The notes under the pieces: model-generated
The model's database searches: none
The model's input: only the letters and a program-made list of their open reading frames with translations
Told to the model about the DNA's origin: nothing
Assembly (NCBI RefSeq): GCF_019285515.1
Contig: NZ_CP079095.1
Coordinates: forward strand, 2,450,501 to 2,514,500
Direction of reading: 5' to 3'
From: Methylococcus sp. Mc7
GTDB taxonomy: Bacteria; Pseudomonadota; Gammaproteobacteria; Methylococcales; Methylococcaceae
DNA: 64,000 nucleotides
Shown: positions 54,967-64,000 of the stretch, piece after piece
How positions within the stretch are numbered: the stretch's first letter is position 1
Layout: every line of letters starts with the position of its first letter
Program-made: the position numbers and the translations under genes

Positions 54967-55265
54967 GACCTTGCTCCTGATCGGGTTTGAAACATCGGTG
55001 GTCCTGATTGGAAACCTATATCAACCGTCGTCATGCCGGCATGGATGGCCGGCATCCAGGTGCCAGGGATGGTAACTCGGACACATCCGTGTGACCTGGA
55101 TTCCGGCATTCTCTGCAGGAATGACGGGAAAAGTGGGTGCCGTAGCATGGCAGCTGACAAATGTTACCAATCAGGTTGGCGGTTGCTGTCGTGCATCCGC
55201 CAGCCGCGTCGATCGGCGCGGGAATCCGGGCGCAAGTCTGTCCTTGGACTTGGCCCGGTTCACTG
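54967..55265. repeat. intergenic spacer with dispersed repeat
   Basis: No gene is seen in 299 bp. GTCATGCCGGC followed by GGCCGGCATCCAGG (55031-55063) is the same repeat type as in the epsC-encapsulin spacer at 9817. The segment is partly palindromic (CATGGATGGCCGGCATCC). Confidence 0.6.
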
Positions 55266-55811
55266 TCAGGCCGCCTGTTTCAGCGCCACCCGCGGGAAGT
55301 CGATCTCGACCCGGCTGGCCTTGCCCAGGATGTTGGTCAGCACGTTCATGCCGACATGAGTGATCACCTCGACGATGTCGGCCTCGCTGTAACCGGCATC
55401 GCGCATGGCCTGCAACTCGGCGTTGGTGACCTCGCCCTTGTGCTCGGCCAGGGCGCGGGCGAATCCGACCGCCACCGCCGCCTTGGCGTCCCGGCTGGAG
55501 CCGGCCCGGTTGGCTTCGATTTCCGCCCCGTTCAAACCGGCCTTGCGGCCGATGGCGGTGTGTGCGGACAGGCAGTATTCGCATTCGTTTTTCTGGGCCA
55601 GTGCCAGCGCGATGCGCTCGCGGGTGGCGGCGTCCAGCGAACCGTGGCCCGCGATGTGATGCAGGCCGAGGTAGGCCTTCAAGGCATCCGGCGAGTGGGC
55701 GAACACCCGAAGGAAATTCGGCACCATGCCCAATTGGCTCTGGATGGCTTCCAACAGGCTGCGTTGTTCGGTGTTGGCACTTTCGTTACTGACGGTGGTG
55801 ATACGGCTCAT
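55266..55811 (-). CDS. carboxymuconolactone decarboxylase/AhpD-like protein
   Basis: This 181-residue protein carries the AhpD-type active site CEYCLSAH with its two cysteines, and FLRVFAHSPDALKAYLGL. It probably reduces peroxides or acts as a peroxidase-related protein. The ATG at 55811 (MSRITTVSNES) is preferred over a start 33 bp upstream. It is divergent from the LysR gene, which probably controls it and the downstream GST and reductase genes. Confidence 0.9.
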   Translation of the reverse strand: MSRITTVSNESANTEQRSLLEAIQSQLGMVPNFLRVFAHSPDALKAYLGLHHIAGHGSLDAATRERIALALAQKNECEYCLSAHTAIGRKAGLNGAEIEANRAGSSRDAKAAVAVGFARALAEHKGEVTNAELQAMRDAGYSEADIVEVITHVGMNVLTNILGKASRVEIDFPRVALKQAA

Positions 55812-55930
55812 GATCGTTCTCCTGCTCATGAAAGGGTTTGTCAAACGCCTGTGTGAAATTCAGCAGGCGGTTGCAGTGTTTCATATTGCACTAAATTAAA
55901 GAATAACTAAAAATATCAATTAACTCTTCC

Positions 55931-55946
55931 GATAACTGGAATTATC
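55931..55946. promoter_or_regulatory. LysR-type operator palindrome
   Basis: GATAACTGGAATTATC is GATAA / TTATC around CTGGAA. It sits in the AT-rich gap between the AhpD-like gene and lysR, and ends 1 bp before the lysR GTG. Binding here could control both directions. Confidence 0.6.
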
Positions 55947-55947
55947 A

Positions 55948-56847
55948 GTGGATCGTCTGCATTTGATGAGCGTCTATGTCGCGGTGGTCGAGGCGGAAGG
56001 CTTTGCCGGTGGCGCGCGCAAGCTGCACATGTCGCCGCCGGCCGTGACGCGCGCGGTTGCGGCGTTGGAAGAACGCCTGGGCGTCAAATTGCTGAACCGC
56101 ACCACCCGCTACGTGCGGATGACCGAGGCCGGCCAGAAATACTACGAGGACGCCAAACGCATCATCGCCCTGGCCGATGAAGCCGATGATGCCGTGCTGG
56201 GCATCCACGCCGAACCGCGCGGCCAGCTCACCGTCACCGCCTCGGTGTTGTTCGGCCGCATGTACGTGATGCCGGGCATCGTCGAGTATTTGCGCCGCCA
56301 TCCGGCGGTGGAAGTGAACGCCTTGTTCGTCGACCGGGTGGTCAACATGCTGGAGGAAGGCGTGGACGTGGCGATCCGCATCGCCGAATTGCCCGATTCG
56401 TCGTACCGGGCGCTGCGGGTCGGCTCGGTCAGAAAGGTACTGTGCGCATCGCCGGAATATCTGGAAACGCACGGCATTCCGCAAACGCCGGACGATTTGC
56501 TCAAGCATCGCATCATCCTGGCGCGCGGCCTGAATCCGAACAACGAAATGCGCTTCCTGCGCGACGGTTCGCCGCAGACGGTCAAGCTGCAACCGGTATT
56601 GAGCGTCAGCGACAACGACGCGGCCGCCAGCGCCGCCATGGCGGGCCTGGGCATTACCCGCTTGCTGTCCTACCAGATCGCCGAACCGCTGCGGACCGGC
56701 AAACTGAAGATCGTGCTCGGCGAGTTCGAGAGTCCGCCGGTGCCGGTCCACATCCTGCATCGCGAAGGTCGCCATTCGTCGGCGAAAGTCCGTTCGTTCG
56801 TCGATATGATGGGGGAGCGTCTGCGGACGGAGTTGCCGCTGAATTGA
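55948..56847 (+). CDS. LysR-family transcriptional regulator
   Basis: This 299-residue regulator has the N-terminal winged helix-turn-helix (LHLMSVYVAVVEAEGFAGGARKLHMSPPAVTRAVAALEERLG) and a substrate-binding domain with LPDSSYRALRVGSVRKVLCASPEYL. The start is the GTG at 55948, with no clear ribosome-binding site because the operator palindrome occupies that place; ATG at 55966 is an alternative. It is divergent from AhpD-like, FNR fusion and GST genes and is their likely regulator. The signal is unknown. Confidence 0.92.
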   Translation: MDRLHLMSVYVAVVEAEGFAGGARKLHMSPPAVTRAVAALEERLGVKLLNRTTRYVRMTEAGQKYYEDAKRIIALADEADDAVLGIHAEPRGQLTVTASVLFGRMYVMPGIVEYLRRHPAVEVNALFVDRVVNMLEEGVDVAIRIAELPDSSYRALRVGSVRKVLCASPEYLETHGIPQTPDDLLKHRIILARGLNPNNEMRFLRDGSPQTVKLQPVLSVSDNDAAASAAMAGLGITRLLSYQIAEPLRTGKLKIVLGEFESPPVPVHILHREGRHSSAKVRSFVDMMGERLRTELPLN

Positions 56848-57097
56848 TCGGTTCAGGTCCGCCGGTGCCGAGTCGAAATACCGCAAGCCATCCAGGGTAC
56901 GCTTGTGCGACGGTTCCGGTGTCGGCCGGTCTTTCGGGCCGGTTTTTCCTCCCGGCCCGCGGGTGGCGCTTGGCGTGAAACTTCCGTAGAGCGGCAACCT
57001 CCGGCACTGAACCGGCCATGGATGGCGCAAATTCTGCCAAAGCTCATTCCAAGCCGCTTGAGCCGTTCCCGAAAATCTTTATCTCAAGAGAAATCCT
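56848..57097. other. 250-bp spacer without a gene
   Basis: Inverted GGCCGG elements around 56921-56961 (GTCGGCCGGTCTTTCGGGCC, then GGTTTTTCC) can form a terminator-like hairpin for lysR. No gene is supported. Confidence 0.45.
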
Positions 57098-58927
57098 TTG
57101 CTGCGCTTCTTCGAAAAACTGCTCCATCCCTTTCCCGAGACCGTCCCTCCGCACCCGCCGCAAGGTCTGTTGGCTTTCATCTGGGCCTGTACGGCCGGGC
57201 TGCGCGGTTTCATCGCGGGCATGATGCTGCTGACGGCCGGCATCGGCGTGTTCGAAGCGATGCTGTTCAGCATGCTGGGGAACATCGTCGACTGGCTCAG
57301 CCAAATCCCGCCGGACCGGTTCTGGACCGACGAACGGGACCGCTTGGCTCTGCTGGCGGGGGTGCTGCTGGCCAGTCCCCTGGTCATCGCTTTGCAGACG
57401 ATGATCAAGCACCAGACGCTGGCCGGGAACTTCCCGATGCGGCTGCGCTGGAATTTTCATCGGCTGATGTTGGGCCAGAGCATGAGCTTCTATCAGGACG
57501 AGTTCGCCGGACGGGTGGCCGCCAAGGTGATGCAGACCGCGCTTGCCGTGCGCGACACCGTGCTCATCGTCACCGACATGCTGGTCTTCGTCGTCATCTA
57601 CTTCACGACCATGAGCCTGGTGGCCGCCGGGTTCGACCGTCTGCTGCTCGTCCCGTTCCTGGGCTGGGTGCTGCTGTATCTCGCGATGCTCAGGTTCTTC
57701 GTGCCTCGGCTGGGGCGGGTGGCCGCCAGGCAGGCGGATGCGCGCTCGCTGATGACCGGGCGCATCACCGACGCCTATACCAATATCGCCACGGTCAAAC
57801 TGTTTTCCCACGCGCGGCGCGAGGCCGAGTATGCCCGCGGAGCGATGAACGAATTCCTGGCGACGGTGTATCGGCAGAGCCGCCTGATCAGCGGTTTCGA
57901 GATCGTCAACCATTCCCTCAGCATGCTGCTGATCGCCAGCACGGCCGGCGCGGCGCTGTGGCTGTGGACCCAGGGCATGGTGGGAATCGGCGCGGTCGCC
58001 GCGGCCACGGCGATGGCCTTGCGCCTCAACGGCATTTCCCATTGGGTGATGTGGGAGATGGCTGCCCTGTTCGAGCACGTCGGGACCGTGCAGGACGGCA
58101 TGAACACCTTGTCGAAGGGACACGCCGTGACGGACTGGGCCGACGCGAAGCCGCTCCGGGTGAGCCGGGGCGAGATCCGCTTCGAATCCGTCGATTTCGC
58201 CTACGGCGGCGGCGCGCCGGTGTTCCGGAACTTCTCGCTGCACATCCGCCCCGGCGAAAAGATCGGCCTGGTCGGCCGCTCCGGTGCGGGGAAGTCCACC
58301 CTGGTCAACCTGTTGCTGCGGTTCTACGACGCCGAGGGTGGCCGCATCCTGATCGACGGGCAGGACATCGCGCGGGTCACGCAGGACAGCCTGCGGGCGC
58401 AGATCGGTATGGTGACCCAGGACACTTCGCTGCTGCACCGGTCGGTGCGGGACAACCTCGCCTACGGCAGACCGGGCGCCGACGATGCCGCCATGGTCGC
58501 CGCCGCGGAAAAGGCCGAAGCCCACGGCTTCATCCTCGGCCTTGCCGATCCCCAAGGGCGCAGGGGCTATGACGCCCACGTCGGCGAACGCGGCGTCAAA
58601 CTCTCCGGCGGCCAGCGCCAGCGTATCGCCATCGCACGGGTGATGCTCAAGGACGCGCCGATCCTGATTCTGGACGAAGCCACCAGTGCCCTCGATTCGG
58701 AAGTGGAGGTCGCTATCCAGTCCAGCCTGTACCGCCTGATGGAGGGCAAGACCGTCGTGGCGATCGCGCACCGCCTGTCCACGCTCGCCGCCATGGACCG
58801 GATCGTCGTCCTGGATCAGGGAAGGATCGTGGAGGAGGGCGGCCACCGGCATCTGCTGGCCGAGGGCGGTCTGTACGCCCGCCTTTGGGGGCATCAGAGC
58901 GGGGGTTTTCTGGGCGAGGACGTTTGA
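57098..58927 (+). CDS. ABC exporter, fused permease and ATPase
   Basis: This 609-residue half-transporter starts with TTG at 57098. Six helices fill ~30-315. The ATPase shows Walker A GRSGAGKST, the signature [16 protein letters not shown], Walker B ILILDEATSALDSE and the His in IAHRLSTLAAMD. It resembles the MsbA/multidrug-type ABC exporters and would act as a homodimer. The substrate is unknown. It is convergent with the radical SAM gene, with a 22-bp gap. Confidence 0.93.
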   Translation: MLRFFEKLLHPFPETVPPHPPQGLLAFIWACTAGLRGFIAGMMLLTAGIGVFEAMLFSMLGNIVDWLSQIPPDRFWTDERDRLALLAGVLLASPLVIALQTMIKHQTLAGNFPMRLRWNFHRLMLGQSMSFYQDEFAGRVAAKVMQTALAVRDTVLIVTDMLVFVVIYFTTMSLVAAGFDRLLLVPFLGWVLLYLAMLRFFVPRLGRVAARQADARSLMTGRITDAYTNIATVKLFSHARREAEYARGAMNEFLATVYRQSRLISGFEIVNHSLSMLLIASTAGAALWLWTQGMVGIGAVAAATAMALRLNGISHWVMWEMAALFEHVGTVQDGMNTLSKGHAVTDWADAKPLRVSRGEIRFESVDFAYGGGAPVFRNFSLHIRPGEKIGLVGRSGAGKSTLVNLLLRFYDAEGGRILIDGQDIARVTQDSLRAQIGMVTQDTSLLHRSVRDNLAYGRPGADDAAMVAAAEKAEAHGFILGLADPQGRRGYDAHVGERGVKLSGGQRQRIAIARVMLKDAPILILDEATSALDSEVEVAIQSSLYRLMEGKTVVAIAHRLSTLAAMDRIVVLDQGRIVEEGGHRHLLAEGGLYARLWGHQSGGFLGEDV

Positions 58928-58949
58928 CCGCGGACCCGCCGGCGTGGAT

Positions 58950-60566
58950 TCAAACCCGGGTCAGCAGGCTCGATTTGTAACGAAGCCGTCTCTCGGCCTG
59001 GGCCTCCCGATCGAGCTCCTCGAGCCGCCGATCGATCGTCCCGATGACGTAGCGCGAATAGGGGCCGAGATGGAGGTACATCGCCATGAGCATGACGACG
59101 TACCGTAACGCCGCCGGATTCACTTTCGCGCAGTTCAGGAAGGTCGGCCAGAACACGTCGCGCAGTTCCGGCACATCCCCGAACGTCTTCCGTACGGTTT
59201 CTACACTGGCCGCTTTTCGCCGATTGTCGCCTTCGGGCAAATCCGGCGGGCGGCCGGATCTGTCCAGCATGGCGACCAGCCGGTTTATCCTGTCGGCATA
59301 GGCTGCGGGATCGTAGATCCGGAGCAGGATGCGCCGGTAATCGCCGAGGACGTCGCGCAAAGGCCGCAGGGTGTCGAAGTTCAAACCGCCGCTGCACTGA
59401 TCGCCGGTCGACATGATGTCATGGCCCGGATGCAGGCGCCCCTCGCGTTCCAGCCGGCGAGTGAGCTGGGTGTTCGGCAGGGCGTACAAGAGGCCGACCA
59501 TGCATACGGGAATCGCGGCGGCTTCGATGAAATCCGCCATGGCATCGGCGACCGAACTCTTTTCGCTGTCGAATCCGACGATGAAGCCGGCCGTAACCGC
59601 CATGCCGTAGGAATAGATCTTGTGGACGCTGTCGACCATGTCCCGCCGGGTGTTCTGCCTTTTCTTGGTCGCAATGAGGGTGTCCGGGTCCGGGCTCTCG
59701 ATGCCGATGAAAATGAGGAAGAAATTCGCCTGCTTCAACAGGGCGAGAAGCTCGGCATCTTCGGCGAGATTGATCGAGGCTTCCGTCGAAAACTCAAAGG
59801 GAAAGCCATGGGATTCCTGCCAGGCCATGAGTTCCGCGAGGAAGGCTTTCACCCGCTTCTTGTTGCCGATGAGGTTGTCGTCCACGAAATCGACGTGACC
59901 GCGGTACCCGAGCGCGTAGAGTGCTTCGAGCTCCGCCAGCACCTGGGCGGTCGTCTTGGCCCGCGGGACCCGGCCGTACAGCTCGATGATGTCGCAGAAT
60001 TCGCAGGTGAAAGGACAGCCCCGGGAAAACTGCAGGCCCACGTACAGATAGTTCTCGCGCCTGAGTAAATCGAAGCGCGGGACCGGCGTCTTCGTCACAT
60101 CGATCTGGAACTTGGGAGCGGTGAATACTCCCGAACGCCGTCCACCGGTCCAGGCCTCGACGAACTCGCCCATGACCCCTTCGGCTTCTCCGAGCACCTT
60201 GAAATCCGCCGAGTCGTAGACGTGCGGGCTCGAGGTCGGATCGGGGCCGCCGACGACCACGGGTTTGCCCATGCCGTGAGCACGCCGAATCAGATCGAGG
60301 GTGTCGGGCTGCTGGGTGATCATGCCTCCTGTCATGACGAGGTCCGCCCAGGCGATGTCCTCGTCCCTCAGCTCCTCGGTATTTCGGTCGACCAGACGGA
60401 TCGCCCAATCGGCCGGCAGGAGGGCCGCGACGGTGATCAGGCCGAGGGGGGCGGCCGGATAGCGCGCACCCACGAGCTCGCAGGCTTCCGGGTAATTCCA
60501 GAATGATTCCGCATTGAATCGCGGATAGATCATCAGGATATTATAGGGGGCCGAATCATTACTCAC
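58950..60566 (-). CDS. B12-binding radical SAM protein (DUF4070)
   Basis: The protein has 538 residues. An N-terminal cobalamin-binding domain (~10-150) precedes a radical SAM core with C184xxxC188xxC191 in SRGCPFTCEFCDIIELYGR, then a C-terminal DUF4070 extension (~370-520). The family includes the hopanoid methylases HpnP/HpnR, which also have this layout, but this protein cannot be assigned to them from the sequence alone. It lies upstream of the ABC exporter and downstream of a sulfotransferase on the same strand. Confidence 0.88.
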   Translation of the reverse strand: MSNDSAPYNILMIYPRFNAESFWNYPEACELVGARYPAAPLGLITVAALLPADWAIRLVDRNTEELRDEDIAWADLVMTGGMITQQPDTLDLIRRAHGMGKPVVVGGPDPTSSPHVYDSADFKVLGEAEGVMGEFVEAWTGGRRSGVFTAPKFQIDVTKTPVPRFDLLRRENYLYVGLQFSRGCPFTCEFCDIIELYGRVPRAKTTAQVLAELEALYALGYRGHVDFVDDNLIGNKKRVKAFLAELMAWQESHGFPFEFSTEASINLAEDAELLALLKQANFFLIFIGIESPDPDTLIATKKRQNTRRDMVDSVHKIYSYGMAVTAGFIVGFDSEKSSVADAMADFIEAAAIPVCMVGLLYALPNTQLTRRLEREGRLHPGHDIMSTGDQCSGGLNFDTLRPLRDVLGDYRRILLRIYDPAAYADRINRLVAMLDRSGRPPDLPEGDNRRKAASVETVRKTFGDVPELRDVFWPTFLNCAKVNPAALRYVVMLMAMYLHLGPYSRYVIGTIDRRLEELDREAQAERRLRYKSSLLTRV

Positions 60567-60693
60567 GGCACTCTCCCAGGATACACGGATTGGCGATAGG
60601 GTGAGGCTGAACAGTGCGCCGCCCCCGAGTTATTGTCAAGCCGCGCTTTAGGGTGTGGGCTATGTCCGGCCAGAACCGCCATAGTGTGCAAAG

Positions 60694-61839
60694 TCAATAA
60701 CCATACCTGTCAATGATATGGCCCCATTGCTGCCTGATTTTCTCGCGCGAGGCGGGCGCAATCTCATAACTGTTCGTCTTGTAGTCCGCCGATCCCGACA
60801 GATATCGTTCTAAATTTGGGATGATGCGTTCCATATCGCCCAACTGCAATTGCCCATAGAGCGCCCCCATCTGCCCCACGGGATCGCGCACCAGATCCTC
60901 ATAACGCAGCTCATGGAAGCGGGAAGCGCCGAGCAGGGGGCGGGCTTCGTCGAGCCGTTCGTGCATGTGAATGAAATTCCGGAATACGTAAGGCTCAAGA
61001 TCGTCCGTATCCCCCGCTCGCTGCAGTCCGGTGGCCTCGTACAAGGATTTCCACATGCGCAACGTGGAATAAAAGGTGACATAAGGGTCACGAACGATAT
61101 GCACGAACTTCGCATCGGGAAACAGATTGAGCAACGTTTTGATCCGAAAGGTATGGGTGGGCGATTTCAGTACGATGCGCCTGGGATCTCGAAGCGTGAG
61201 CTGCTTGAGGAATCGGACGAAAGCGTCCTCCCATTTCCGGAGTCGTTCGGGCTCGATCCCGCTCAGGTCGAAATATTCGGGGCAGGGGTCCCGTCTCGGG
61301 AAAGCGATTTTTTGATAAGGCGAGGGGATTCCCAGGTTGCACAATGCAAACTCGTCCTCCTGGGGCCGTGTCCATCCGACTTCGACATTGTCGAAAGGCC
61401 GTTTTTTCGGCAGCATGGCGTCGAAAATAAATCCGAGGCTGTGGGTATCGAAATGCTCGGTAAGTAGAAAGCGGCTGGGCAGAAAACATTGATAGGTATT
61501 GGGATAGGTATGGGACTCATCGAGTGTGAGCAGCTCATGCAGCCATGTCGTCCCCGACCGCCAATGTCCGATGACGAACAAGGGCGGCTGTTCGATTTCG
61601 GTGCGGCGTATCCGCCCTCCCCAGCGCAGGTCGTGCAGGATGTTGAACGGAACGCCCAGGAATGCGGTCAGCGTAATCAATACCGCCCATGGAATATGGC
61701 GAGGGTCCACCGAGAAGCGATTATAGGCCAGCATTCGAAGCCAACCCGACAGGGTCATACCCAACCATATGGGAGGCGTATACCATGCGAGCGTATTTTT
61801 CGAGCTGTCAGGAGGTTTCGACTTGGATCTCATAAGCAC
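60694..61839 (-). CDS. sulfotransferase-family protein
   Basis: This 381-residue protein binds PAPS through the P-loop GHWRSGTTWLHELLTLDESHTYP (~92-115). The 3'-phosphate motif FVHIVRDPYVTFYSTLRMW is present. A hydrophobic N-terminus may anchor it (ISISVDPRHIPWAVLITLTAFLGVPF region). It would sulfate a lipid or glycan. The gene is more AT-rich than the sMMO region. It is followed 127 bp later by the radical SAM gene and preceded by a reductase. Confidence 0.85.
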   Translation of the reverse strand: MLMRSKSKPPDSSKNTLAWYTPPIWLGMTLSGWLRMLAYNRFSVDPRHIPWAVLITLTAFLGVPFNILHDLRWGGRIRRTEIEQPPLFVIGHWRSGTTWLHELLTLDESHTYPNTYQCFLPSRFLLTEHFDTHSLGFIFDAMLPKKRPFDNVEVGWTRPQEDEFALCNLGIPSPYQKIAFPRRDPCPEYFDLSGIEPERLRKWEDAFVRFLKQLTLRDPRRIVLKSPTHTFRIKTLLNLFPDAKFVHIVRDPYVTFYSTLRMWKSLYEATGLQRAGDTDDLEPYVFRNFIHMHERLDEARPLLGASRFHELRYEDLVRDPVGQMGALYGQLQLGDMERIIPNLERYLSGSADYKTNSYEIAPASREKIRQQWGHIIDRYGY

Positions 61840-61864
61840 AGGGCTTGGACGAGAGATGTCCGGA

Positions 61865-63091
61865 TCATATCCTTCTCAACCTGGACAGGGCAGGGATTCG
61901 TATGTTTGGAGTCGTCCGCGCCTCATAGCTCAGGAGGACCTGGCTCGATGGCGGTGGAATGAATCCGTCCGCGACGGCGTAATCCAGATAGGTCTTGATT
62001 AGTTCAAAGTTCGCTTGTGGGCATTGAATTCCTTTCCGGCTAAGGACCGACCGCGTATAAGTGGTATCGAAGGTTCCGCAGAGCGACTTCCCGTCGAAAA
62101 GGCTGGAGAAATATTCGGTGAGGGATATAAACTTCGAAGTGTATTTCTTGCCATTGTTCGTGAAGGCTCCTTTCTTTACTAGCCCCAGATATTCTGAAAA
62201 CGGTACGAATCGGATTCTATAGCCGTATTCGACGAGATAGTTAATGACTTGATAATATTTCTTGCGGTCAGGGTTGGTGAGATGGAATGTCTTTCCATAA
62301 CATTCAGGGTCCAGCATCAACGCAACGATGGCCTGTGCGACATAGTCGACGGGCGTTAGATCGAAGTAGTCATCGTTAAAAGGTGCAACGCCCAGGTCGA
62401 TTGCTGTTTTGAATATGTCATAGAAAACATCCGCATCCCGCCGTGTCCGCAATGGATAAGCACCGGTTTGGCTGTCCCCAAAAATGTCTCCGGGGCGAAC
62501 GATGATCGTTGGCAGTCCCGCGTCGGCATGGCCTCGAACGATTCGTTCGGCGTCGAATTTGGACTTCGCATAATAGAAGAACCGGAATTCCTGACCTATG
62601 TCAAGATCGGTTTCCTTGAATATGGCATCGCGCTCAAACGCCTTCGTTCCAAATATTCCATGGGTGGAAACATGGATGATCGGGGCCTGAAGCTGCGCAC
62701 TGAATTTCGCCACATTCTCGGTCGCCACTACGTTCGGCTTTCGAAGGGCGTGGTATAGCGCAATCAGATTTACGGAGGCCGCGGAGTGTATGACACGGTC
62801 CACTGACAGCATGCGGGACGTGGAGGGAGCTATGCCTAATCCAGGGAGCTGTGTGTCGCCTGGAATCGCGGTGACGCGGCCCCGCATGCGCTCATCCAGG
62901 CATTCTTCTCCATATATGCCGATTGCGGCGCGTATCCTTGCCATGCCTTCATGTTCGGAGGCGGCGCGGACCAGGCAATATATCTTGCAGGTGGTCTTGT
63001 CCAGCAACTCCTTGACGATTCTGGCTCCAAGGATTCCAGTTGCTCCTGTGACCAATATTGAATTGGCTGTCCTCAATTGATGGCACTCCAC
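61865..63091 (-). CDS. thioester-reductase-like NAD-dependent protein
   Basis: This 408-residue protein has the Rossmann ILVTGATGILGARIVKELLD and the SDR-type Y-x3-K in FFYYAKSKFDAERI, as in the stand-alone thioester-reductase/male-sterility family that reduces acyl thioesters. Its C-terminus (~330-408) diverges. The DNA is clearly AT-richer than the rest of the window. It is 25 bp upstream of the sulfotransferase gene, so a shared operon and a lipid or polyketide-like product are plausible. Confidence 0.82.
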   Translation of the reverse strand: MECHQLRTANSILVTGATGILGARIVKELLDKTTCKIYCLVRAASEHEGMARIRAAIGIYGEECLDERMRGRVTAIPGDTQLPGLGIAPSTSRMLSVDRVIHSAASVNLIALYHALRKPNVVATENVAKFSAQLQAPIIHVSTHGIFGTKAFERDAIFKETDLDIGQEFRFFYYAKSKFDAERIVRGHADAGLPTIIVRPGDIFGDSQTGAYPLRTRRDADVFYDIFKTAIDLGVAPFNDDYFDLTPVDYVAQAIVALMLDPECYGKTFHLTNPDRKKYYQVINYLVEYGYRIRFVPFSEYLGLVKKGAFTNNGKKYTSKFISLTEYFSSLFDGKSLCGTFDTTYTRSVLSRKGIQCPQANFELIKTYLDYAVADGFIPPPSSQVLLSYEARTTPNIRIPALSRLRRI

Positions 63092-63335
63092 TATGCGTCG
63101 ACAGTGAACCGTCTTTCTGCGTGTACGTATGTCACGGAAAACGGTGTTGTTGCAAGTCAGGTTGACTATGGCGGTTTTGGGGTTGGGATCGCTGCTGGTG
63201 CATTACATATTCAGTGGCTGTCGGCATCATCAGATTTCAATTCATAGTTATTGCACAGGGTTGCGTATCTTCGGGCAAAAAACGCCGAGCTCACCGTGTT
63301 TGGTGAGCCGGCATCCGAAAAGAGACGAATCGATC
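63092..63335. other. 244-bp spacer, AT-rich
   Basis: No gene is supported. The spacer contains the terminator at 63277-63311 and presumably the promoter of the reductase operon. Confidence 0.5.
63277..63311 (-). terminator. intrinsic terminator of the right-edge gene
   Basis: On the minus strand, GCCGGCTCACC pairs with GGTGAGCTCGGC around AAACAC, followed by TTTTTT after one G. It lies 25 bp past the stop of the right-edge gene. Confidence 0.85.
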
Positions 63336-64000
63336 TTAGGGTTTTATCAGCTCGATCAGTTCCCATCCCCCGGGCGGGTTCGTTGACAGGTTGGAATTGT
63401 TGGCCGTCCCTATGATAGGGCCGGTATTGCCGGGCTGCATGTTCCTGAAGAAATTGTTCCGATTGCCCAGGCCGGTTCGGCTTTCGGCTTTGGCAGCGCT
63501 GGTGTCGTTGTCGAAGCGCATGAGGTCGCCGCCCTCGGGGCATTTGGCGTAATTGAAGTTGGCCCAGGCGCTGTCCTCGCCGGGGAGGCTGTCGGTGAAC
63601 AGAAAGGCCGAACTGAGCTCCGCGGTGCCAAAAAACAGGGTGTCCCCCATTGCAAGGGCGCTCCACATATAGAAAGTGCCCAGGCAATCGAAACCGGCTT
63701 TGCCCCACTTCGGGTCCGCGTTCATCTTGTTGCTGTGCGCGGAGTCGCCATTTTCCGGCGGTGCGGTGTAGGTGCGCGTCTGCCGGTTGTAAACGGGGAC
63801 GTAACGGTTGCCGTAAAGGACTTCCACTTTTTGCGATCTGGTACCAAGGTTCTGGGCCCGGAACAGTGCCGCCGGCCGGGACGCGCCGCGGCGCAATGCC
63901 GTCATGTCGTCTTCGTCAAGCGTGCCGTCATTGTCGGCATCGAGATTGAGGTATCCGCGGGAATGCAGTATTTGGCCCACCTGATCGACCGTCCCGGGCT
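63336..64000 (-). CDS. secreted-type protein, N-terminus beyond right edge
   Basis: The frame is open to base 64000 on the minus strand; about 220 C-terminal residues are visible. Near the start of the visible part is NLDADNDGTLDEDDMTAL, an EF-hand/dockerin-like calcium loop. The rest has no recognised domain and ends GGWELIELIKP. The gene is probably a large extracytoplasmic protein. The function is unknown. Confidence 0.7.
   Translation of the reverse strand, partial: PGTVDQVGQILHSRGYLNLDADNDGTLDEDDMTALRRGASRPAALFRAQNLGTRSQKVEVLYGNRYVPVYNRQTRTYTAPPENGDSAHSNKMNADPKWGKAGFDCLGTFYMWSALAMGDTLFFGTAELSSAFLFTDSLPGEDSAWANFNYAKCPEGGDLMRFDNDTSAAKAESRTGLGNRNNFFRNMQPGNTGPIIGTANNSNLSTNPPGGWELIELIKP

Overview
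The window looks like the chromosome of a gammaproteobacterial methanotroph of the genus Methylococcus. It carries a complete soluble methane monooxygenase (sMMO) locus, mmoX-mmoY-mmoB-mmoZ-mmoD-mmoC-orf-mmoG, with mmoQ, mmoS and mmoR beside it. Base composition is GC-rich apart from the last ~3.5 kb. From memory, MmoX and MmoZ are very close to the M. capsulatus Bath proteins but differ at several residues, so this is probably another strain or species.

Layout. 1-3931 (minus): an ExbB/ExbD/TonB energy-transduction operon, whose ExbB carries an extracytoplasmic DUF2341-LamG head, followed by a porin that runs off the left edge. 3932-4721: gene-free, with REP-like palindromes. 4722-7542 (minus): sulfate transporter cysT-cysW-cysA. 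7812-12959 (plus): cysteine synthase, serine acetyltransferase, a family 2A encapsulin shell and its probable cargo, a cysteine desulfurase with a ~280-residue disordered leader. Transport, cysteine synthesis and a sulfur-handling nanocompartment therefore lie side by side. 13081-17475: an FAD/NAD(P) oxidoreductase, a vapBC-like pair with a frameshifted toxin, a truncated Ig-like gene fragment and a TacAT-type toxin-antitoxin pair.

17475-20714 (minus): a three-gene cytochrome operon (CydA-like membrane protein with a heme c tail, a second membrane protein and a diheme cytochrome c). 21080-25785 (plus): a compact run of a membrane pyrophosphatase homologue that has lost most catalytic residues, two ferritin-like di-iron proteins, SCO1 and a PCuAC-type copper chaperone. 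This is the best candidate for an undescribed system. 25782-27898 (minus): a dynamin-like GTPase and a DUF4242 protein.

28077-43305: the sMMO locus. A nested inverted repeat (probable MmoR site) precedes a sigma-54 promoter and the structural genes; two strong hairpins, one a terminator, lie between mmoZ and mmoD. The regulators are MmoR (sigma-54 activator), MmoS (hybrid kinase) and MmoQ (HDOD-REC-GGDEF).

43566-49095 (minus): small genes, ppnP, and a membrane-bound formate dehydrogenase whose catalytic subunit needs selenocysteine read-through of a UGA. 49257-52732 (plus): pcm-rtcA-polX. 53062-56847: GST, a flavin/NAD reductase fusion and an AhpD-like protein divergent from a LysR regulator. 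57098-63091: an ABC exporter, a B12-binding radical SAM enzyme, a sulfotransferase and a standalone thioester-reductase-like protein. The right edge holds the end of a secreted-type protein with an EF-hand-like loop. No rRNA, tRNA, CRISPR array or intact insertion sequence was seen.
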